Shown piece after piece: positions 6,018-10,786 of a stretch of DNA of 13,314 nucleotides. The stretch is from the NCBI RefSeq assembly GCF_030382115.1, contig NZ_JAUDRJ010000001.1, forward strand, positions 204,517-217,830. The letters are read 5' to 3'. Below the pieces are notes generated by a model that ran no database searches, had not been told where the DNA came from, and saw only the letters and a list, made by a program, of their open reading frames with translations. The first letter of the stretch is position 1; each line of letters opens with the position of its first letter. A program made the translations under genes and the position numbers. The stretch is from Nostoc sp. GT001. GTDB lineage: Bacteria > Cyanobacteriota > Cyanobacteriia > Cyanobacteriales > Nostocaceae.

Positions 6018-8063
6018 ATGCCCCAAGACTTCTCTCACCAGAATCTCAGAGGTCGTTTGTTCAAGGGTCAAGACCTTGCAGGGGCAAACTTTAGCGGCGC
6101 AGATATCCGAAGTACAGATTTTACTGGTGCAAACCTAATAGGCGCAAACTTTAGTCATGCCAAAGCTGGGCTGGAAAAGCGTTGGGGTATTTACTTACCG
6201 ATTGCCTTATTCTTATTTGTGGGACTATTAGGGGTTTTTTCATATATAACTAATTATTTAGGATTATTAATAGTCAAAACGCCTGTATTAGAATCCCAAA
6301 TCATAGCTTGTACTACTTTTATTTTATTGACTACCTTCTTTATCAGTACAATTTCTCAGGGTTTAGAAACTGGTTTAAAAGTATTTACTCTTATTGGAGG
6401 AATAATTATTGTATTTTCTGCTGGAATCAAACTCGTGCCAGCTTTTACCGGAGCAGCAACTGGAGTTTTATTAGTAGCTTTGGCGATACTAGGTTCTGTA
6501 GCTATAGCAGTATCTATAGCAGCTTCTAACAAGACGTTAGTTATAATTGCTTCCATAATAGTAATTCTAGCCGTACTTGCATCTGTAATTACATCCTCCC
6601 TTCAATTCATATCCAATACAATTGGAGCAATATTGATAACTGTAGGTTTAGTTATAGCCTTATCTATAGCCTTATCTAGCATCTATTTTGGCTATCAAGC
6701 AATAGAAGGAAATAAAAAATACTTTTGGATTCGTACCATTGCTATTGCCTGGGCTGCTACGGGAGGTACAAGTTTTCGTGGAACTGACTTGACTAATGCT
6801 AGTTTTACTAAAGCTGTACTTAGAAATGCGGATTTTAGAAAAGCCAATTTAATGCACACCAATTTTTATCAAGTTAAAATGCTTGATTGTGCTGAACTTG
6901 ACAAAACCTATCTTCAAAATTCGCAAGTACGTAATTTATTAATTACAGGACAAGGACAGAACCAAATTTTTGACCGCCAAAACTTGCGAGGAGTCAACTT
7001 GAAAGGCGCTAACCTAGCAGATGCAAGCTTTATAGGTGCAGACCTAAGTGAAGCCAACTTACAAGATGCAAACTTATCCAGAGCAAATTTAGTACAAACT
7101 CAACTGGACAGCACTGACTTCACAGGCGCAACTTTAACTGGAGTCTACATTCAAGATTGGGGCATCACTATCAATACTAAATTTGATGGGGTGCGGTGCG
7201 AATATGTTTATATGCGTTTGCCCACAAAAGAAAACCCTGATCCTCACCGCAAACCCGACAATAGGCAAGAAATATTTGCTCCAGGTGAGTTTGGGGATTT
7301 CATCAAACCAATTTTTGATACACTCGACCTTTACCACAGCCAAGGAATTGACCCAAGAGCGATCGCAATCGCCTTTAAGGAACTAGCTGAAAATAACCCA
7401 GAGGCAGAGCTTGAGATTGTAGCAATAGAAAGACGAGGTGAAGATAAGATATTACTCCGTGCTAAAACAGTAACTACAGCTAATAAATCTGAATTAAGTA
7501 GAGATTATTTTATTAATTATAATCAACTCAAAGCGCTAGCGGAGAGAGATTTTAAAGTATTAATAGCAGAGAAAGAATACCAAATAAATAAATTAGAGAA
7601 TATGATAACTACAGCCCTAGAGCGTCCTAGTTTTTATGTTCAAAATTATCACAATCAAGGAGATACCATAATGCCAGAAGGTTCTAAAAAACAATCTAAC
7701 TTTGACCTCAAAGGCGCTCAATTTGGAGGTGGTCTAGTCAACGCAGACACAGTAACCGCAAATCAAATCGGCGGCAACATTACCAACTACTCCACTGAGC
7801 AAAAGCAGAATCTCGCACAAGCCGCAGCAGAGATTCAGCAGCTTCTCAATCAGTTAGGGCAGAGTTACCCTACTAACACTCCACTAGAAAAACAGATAGC
7901 AGTGACAGAAGCACTCAAGCAAATTGATAGTAATCCCACTTTGAAAGCGCGGGTAATTGGGGCGTTGAAATCTGGTGGAACTGAGGCATTGAAGGAATTA
8001 GTGGATCATCCTCTTGTCAATATACTTTTGGCAACTTTAGAAGGGTGGCAGGATGCTGAATAG
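6018..8063 (+). CDS. Pentapeptide-repeat membrane protein with shared signalling motif (candidate effector A)
   Basis: This 681-residue protein has a mosaic layout. Residues 9-48 are pentapeptide repeats (A-D/N-L/F-x-x). Residues about 57-228 are strongly hydrophobic, with roughly six membrane segments. Residues about 251-377 hold a second, longer pentapeptide solenoid. Residues about 380-505 form a conserved alpha/beta region shared with the next gene product (IQDWGI..., APGEFGDFIKPIFDTLDLYHSQGIDPRA), and 505-535 look like a coiled coil. Residues 568-590 carry the Gly/Asn-rich motif (QFGGGLVNADTV..., IGGNITN), and 591-681 are a helical tail (EQKQNLAQAAAEIQQLL..., GGTEALKELVDHPLVNILLA) that I recall as common in cyanobacterial proteins. 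The N-terminus MPQDFSHQNLRGR is typical for this family and supports the ATG at 6018 although no ribosome binding site is visible. It probably sits in a membrane with the solenoids on one side. Its role as an effector of the downstream ATPase is inferred from motif sharing and gene order. Confidence 0.85.
   Translation: MPQDFSHQNLRGRLFKGQDLAGANFSGADIRSTDFTGANLIGANFSHAKAGLEKRWGIYLPIALFLFVGLLGVFSYITNYLGLLIVKTPVLESQIIACTTFILLTTFFISTISQGLETGLKVFTLIGGIIIVFSAGIKLVPAFTGAATGVLLVALAILGSVAIAVSIAASNKTLVIIASIIVILAVLASVITSSLQFISNTIGAILITVGLVIALSIALSSIYFGYQAIEGNKKYFWIRTIAIAWAATGGTSFRGTDLTNASFTKAVLRNADFRKANLMHTNFYQVKMLDCAELDKTYLQNSQVRNLLITGQGQNQIFDRQNLRGVNLKGANLADASFIGADLSEANLQDANLSRANLVQTQLDSTDFTGATLTGVYIQDWGITINTKFDGVRCEYVYMRLPTKENPDPHRKPDNRQEIFAPGEFGDFIKPIFDTLDLYHSQGIDPRAIAIAFKELAENNPEAELEIVAIERRGEDKILLRAKTVTTANKSELSRDYFINYNQLKALAERDFKVLIAEKEYQINKLENMITTALERPSFYVQNYHNQGDTIMPEGSKKQSNFDLKGAQFGGGLVNADTVTANQIGGNITNYSTEQKQNLAQAAAEIQQLLNQLGQSYPTNTPLEKQIAVTEALKQIDSNPTLKARVIGALKSGGTEALKELVDHPLVNILLATLEGWQDAE
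7657..7673 (+). promoter_or_regulatory. Internal ribosome binding site and in-frame ATG inside effector A
   Basis: AAGGAG (7657-7662) lies 8 nt before an in-frame ATG at 7671 (Met552). The peptide starting there (MPEGSKKQSNFD..., 130 residues to the stop at 8063) would consist only of the Gly/Asn motif and the helical tail. It resembles the true N-terminus of the ATPase at 9382 (MPDSQDPKQVSNDL..., then the same motif). This suggests either a gene fusion or a second, shorter product from the same mRNA. Confidence 0.45.
7719..7787 (+). other. Shared Gly/Asn-rich motif, copy 1 (effector A, residues 568-590)
   Basis: QF-GGG-LVNADTV then TANQ-IGGNITN. It is one of three full copies in the cluster and follows the pattern Q-F-[GA]-[GS]-G-x-[VI]-[ND]-A-[DN]-T-V followed by x4-I-G-G-[ND]-I-x-N. 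Short, Gly/Asn/Val/Ile-rich, Pro-free and joined by flexible linkers, it resembles bacterial amyloid signalling sequences in overall style. Confidence 0.6.
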
Positions 8064-8099
8064 TTCAGTTGCTACAGATGAAGCAGGGAGTAACTGGTG

Positions 8100-8372
8100 A
8101 TGGCGAATAAGGAGCATTTGGCAATACTTGAGCAAGGAGTAGAAGTTTGGAATGAGTGGAGACGTAAATATCCCAGGATAATTCCTAACCTCACAAGCGC
8201 TAATCTTAGAGGGACTAATCTTAGCGAAGCTAACTTGAGAAAAGCTAACCTCATGGGCGCTGTATTCAACGAATTTGAAATTTTACCAATAGCAAATCTG
8301 AGCAAATCCGACCTGAGAGGGGCAAATCTTAGAGGGGTTGTATTTGGAGGAGCTCGATCTCAGAGAAGCTGA
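8100..8372 (+). CDS. 5' part of a frameshifted pentapeptide-repeat gene (candidate effector B)
   Basis: It starts at the ATG at 8100, preceded by AGGGAG (8085-8090, 9 nt); a GTG directly before it at 8097 is also in frame. The product begins MANKEHLAILEQGVEVWNEWR, a helical leader often seen at the N-terminus of cyanobacterial pentapeptide proteins, and continues into ANLRG/TNLSE/ANLRK/ANLMG and SDLRG/ANLRG repeats. It ends with five out-of-pattern residues and a TGA at 8370-8372. The repeat register resumes without a gap in the next frame (8338-9363), so this is the front half of one gene of about 421 codons interrupted by one extra base near 8344-8350. It lies 36 nt downstream of effector A. 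Confidence 0.7.
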   Translation: MANKEHLAILEQGVEVWNEWRRKYPRIIPNLTSANLRGTNLSEANLRKANLMGAVFNEFEILPIANLSKSDLRGANLRGVVFGGARSQRS

Positions 8373-9363
8373 CCTAAGAAAAGCGGATCTTAGCGGAATT
8401 GACCTCACAGGAGCTAACCTTAGCAATTTTGGCTTTGACGATGGGGTAAAGCTCAGAGGAGCGGATCTTAGGGGAGCTAATCTTGAGAAGGCTAATCTTA
8501 GCAAACTTGACCTGAGTGAATTTGACCTAAGTGGAGCTAATCTTAGGGGGACAAAACTCAAAGGAACCAGATTTAAAGGAGCTAACCCGACAGGGACAAA
8601 GCTCAAGGGTACAAACCTTAGCGAACTTGATCTTAGCAGATTTGACCTGAGTGAATTAGATTTTAGTAGAGCTAATTTCAAAGAGTCTAACCTCAGCAGA
8701 GTACAAGCATTAGGAACAAATTTCACAAGAGCAACATTTACCGGAGCCTGCATAGAAGATTGGCATATTAACAGCGCTACCAACCTTGAAGGTGTAATTT
8801 GTGCTTATATTTACCTTAAGGAAGGGCAACAAGAACGCCGTCCCAGCAGTGGTAACTTTGCCCCTGGAGAATTCACCAAACTGTTCCAAAAATCCCTAGA
8901 AACAGTTGACCTAATCTTCCGTAACGGCATCGACTGGGACGCTTTTGCCTATTCCTTCAAAAAATTAGAAGTCGAAAACCAAGGCGCTCAACTAGATGTC
9001 CAAAGCATTGAGAAGAAAGGCGACGGCATTCTCGTAGTCAGAGTTGCTGTTTCCCCTGATGCAGACAAAGCGAAAATCCACAATCAGTTCATCCAGGGCT
9101 ATGAATTTGCAGCTAAGACATTAGAGGCGCAGTACCGAGCAAGACTTGAAGATAAAGATACTCTAATTTCCAAACAAGAAGCACAGATTAACCGCTTGTT
9201 TTACATAGTGGAACAGCAAGGGTCAGTTCAAAAAGCATTAGCAGAAAATCCAAGGAAAGTTTCTAACTACAATATGCAGAATCCGCAGTTTGCAAGTGGC
9301 ATAGTAGATGCCAACACTGTTAACTCAGAACGAATAGGTGGTAATATTCACAACAACGCTTAA
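8338..9363 (+). CDS. 3' part of the frameshifted pentapeptide-repeat gene, with C-terminal signalling motif (candidate effector B)
   Basis: The frame can only start at a TTG (8338) without a ribosome binding site, and it has no Met until residue 313, so it is read as the continuation of the gene starting at 8100. It contains about 25 pentapeptides (residues 6-139: LDLRE, ADLRK, ADLSG, IDLTG, ANLSN and so on). A conserved alpha/beta region follows (141-255: DWHI..., GNFAPGEFTKLFQKSLETVDL, FRNGIDWDAF) that aligns with effector A residues 380-505, then a coiled-coil stretch (258-292). The last 25 residues carry the Gly/Asn motif (QFASGIVDANTV..., IGGNIHNNA). No TM segment is present, so it is probably soluble. 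Placing the motif at the extreme C-terminus directly before an ATPase with the same motif at its N-terminus is the classical effector/NLR arrangement. Confidence 0.75.
   Translation: MYLEELDLREADLRKADLSGIDLTGANLSNFGFDDGVKLRGADLRGANLEKANLSKLDLSEFDLSGANLRGTKLKGTRFKGANPTGTKLKGTNLSELDLSRFDLSELDFSRANFKESNLSRVQALGTNFTRATFTGACIEDWHINSATNLEGVICAYIYLKEGQQERRPSSGNFAPGEFTKLFQKSLETVDLIFRNGIDWDAFAYSFKKLEVENQGAQLDVQSIEKKGDGILVVRVAVSPDADKAKIHNQFIQGYEFAAKTLEAQYRARLEDKDTLISKQEAQINRLFYIVEQQGSVQKALAENPRKVSNYNMQNPQFASGIVDANTVNSERIGGNIHNNA
9286..9360 (+). other. Shared Gly/Asn-rich motif, copy 2 (effector B, last 25 residues)
   Basis: QF-ASG-IVDANTV then NSER-IGGNIHN-NA, directly before the stop. It is the copy closest to the orphan remnant at 2883-2954, with which it also shares nucleotide identity around the stop codon. 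Confidence 0.6.
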
Positions 9364-9381
9364 ACCTGCCCAAACCGACCC

Positions 9382-10779
9382 ATGCCCGATTCACAAGACC
9401 CAAAGCAAGTCAGCAATGACTTACGCAATTCCCAGTTTGGCGGTGGGTTTATCAACGCTGACACAGTGAACGCTGGGCGAATTGGCGGCGACATCTACAA
9501 CATTCACCTTGAGCAGCAGACGGCAGCATCAGGTAATTCAATCCAATCACAGAATCAAAGAGAGCGATCGCTTTCTGAAAAAGACTCACTCGAAAAAGCT
9601 TACACTCTCCAAAGCCAGAAAGTTGCAAATTTACGAACAGGGTTGGTTATTGAAACCGATGTATCCCGCAAGTTCCAATATGAACACCAGCTTCAGTCAG
9701 AAGAACGCACCTTGAAGGAACTTGGTGACAAGTTGAATGCAATCGAACAACAATTGCAAACGAGTGATAACTCTGGGTTAGCGGCAGACACAACAATATA
9801 TATTGAGCGACCACCAATTGAAGATAAATGTTATAAAGCAATCGTGCAACCAGGGGCATTGATTCGTCTCAAAGCCCCACAGAGAATGGGTAAAACATTA
9901 CTGCTAGAGAAAACCCTAGACTATGCAAGACACCAGGGTTATCAAACTGCAAAATTAGATTTACAACTGGCTGATATTGATATTCTGGCTAATTTAAAAA
10001 CGTTTCTACAATGGTTATGTGTTGATGTGGCTGACAGTCTGGAACTAGAACCGCAACTAGATAAACACTGGCAAGAGGTTTTTGGGCTGAATAAAAACTG
10101 TACCCGTTATTTTCAAAAATATTTATTATCACTTACTGATACTCCCTTAGTTTTAGCTATAGATAACTTTGAGCGATTATTTGAATATCCAGACATTTTC
10201 CCTCAATTCTGCTTGTTACTGCGGGGATGGTATGAGGCTGCGAAACAAGGAGACAAGATTGGTAATATCTGGAAGAAGCTGCGGTTAGTAGTAGTTCATT
10301 CGACTGAATCTTACCCTTCCTTAGATAGTAATCATTCCCCGTTTAATGTGGGATTGGCGATTGATTTACCCGAATTTAATCTGCAACAAGTAACAACCCT
10401 CGCCAAACAGAATGAGTTAAGCCTGGGAGAACAGGACTTAAGCGGGTTGATGGAGTTGCTAGGGGGGCATCCTTATTTGGTACAATCTGCGATTGCCCAT
10501 CTCAAAAGCCAGCAAGTGACCTTAGAAGAACTCTTGAGGCTTGCGCCAACAGAGCAAGGAATCTTCAGCGATCACTTGCGACAACAACTGTGGCATTTAC
10601 AACATAATCCCCAGCTTGAGATAGGGTATAAAAAAATAGTAATGACGAATGCACCTGTGAGGCTAGATACTGAAGTTGCGTTTAAGTTGCATAGCTTGGG
10701 ATTAGTAAAACTTGTTAGTAATGATTGCGTTCCTGGCTGTGATTTGTATCGTCAGTATTTCTCAACTCGTTTGGAGTAG
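9382..10779 (+). CDS. STAND-like AAA ATPase with N-terminal signalling motif
   Basis: A 465-residue P-loop ATPase of the AAA-like group frequent in cyanobacteria (AAA_35 type), related to STAND/NLR switches. Residues 18-40 are the Gly/Asn motif (QFGGGFINADTV..., IGGDIYN). Residues 60-128 are charged and helical with heptad character (coiled-coil hairpin around LRTGLVIETD). Walker A is APQRMGKT at 165-172. Walker B is LVLAIDNFE at 256-264, with Asp261 and Glu264. A sensor-like LVVVHSTE follows at 302-309, then the GGHPYLVQ motif (361-368) typical of STAND helical domains. The end (about 415-465) looks like a winged helix. There is no sensor domain such as WD40 or TPR after it. The ATG is 18 nt after effector B with no clear ribosome binding site, suggesting translational coupling. 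Expected role: nucleotide-dependent switch that templates the effectors through the shared motif; the latter is inference. Confidence 0.85.
   Translation: MPDSQDPKQVSNDLRNSQFGGGFINADTVNAGRIGGDIYNIHLEQQTAASGNSIQSQNQRERSLSEKDSLEKAYTLQSQKVANLRTGLVIETDVSRKFQYEHQLQSEERTLKELGDKLNAIEQQLQTSDNSGLAADTTIYIERPPIEDKCYKAIVQPGALIRLKAPQRMGKTLLLEKTLDYARHQGYQTAKLDLQLADIDILANLKTFLQWLCVDVADSLELEPQLDKHWQEVFGLNKNCTRYFQKYLLSLTDTPLVLAIDNFERLFEYPDIFPQFCLLLRGWYEAAKQGDKIGNIWKKLRLVVVHSTESYPSLDSNHSPFNVGLAIDLPEFNLQQVTTLAKQNELSLGEQDLSGLMELLGGHPYLVQSAIAHLKSQQVTLEELLRLAPTEQGIFSDHLRQQLWHLQHNPQLEIGYKKIVMTNAPVRLDTEVAFKLHSLGLVKLVSNDCVPGCDLYRQYFSTRLE
9433..9501 (+). other. Shared Gly/Asn-rich motif, copy 3 (ATPase, residues 18-40)
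   Basis: QF-GGG-FINADTV then NAGR-IGGDIYN, at the N-terminus of the ATPase. An N-terminal position in the ATPase and C-terminal positions in the upstream proteins match known amyloid-signalling NLR/effector pairs. Confidence 0.6.
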
Positions 10780-10786
10780 GTAAATC

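Noticed and set aside
7134..7386. Overlapping short ORFs on both strands inside effector A
   Set aside because: They are shadows of the long, well-supported pentapeptide reading frame and lack initiation signals.
8283..8783. 166-codon minus-strand ORF rich in Leu/Arg/Ser/Pro
   Set aside because: It is the antisense of the pentapeptide repeat region; its periodic low-complexity composition mirrors the repeats on the plus strand.
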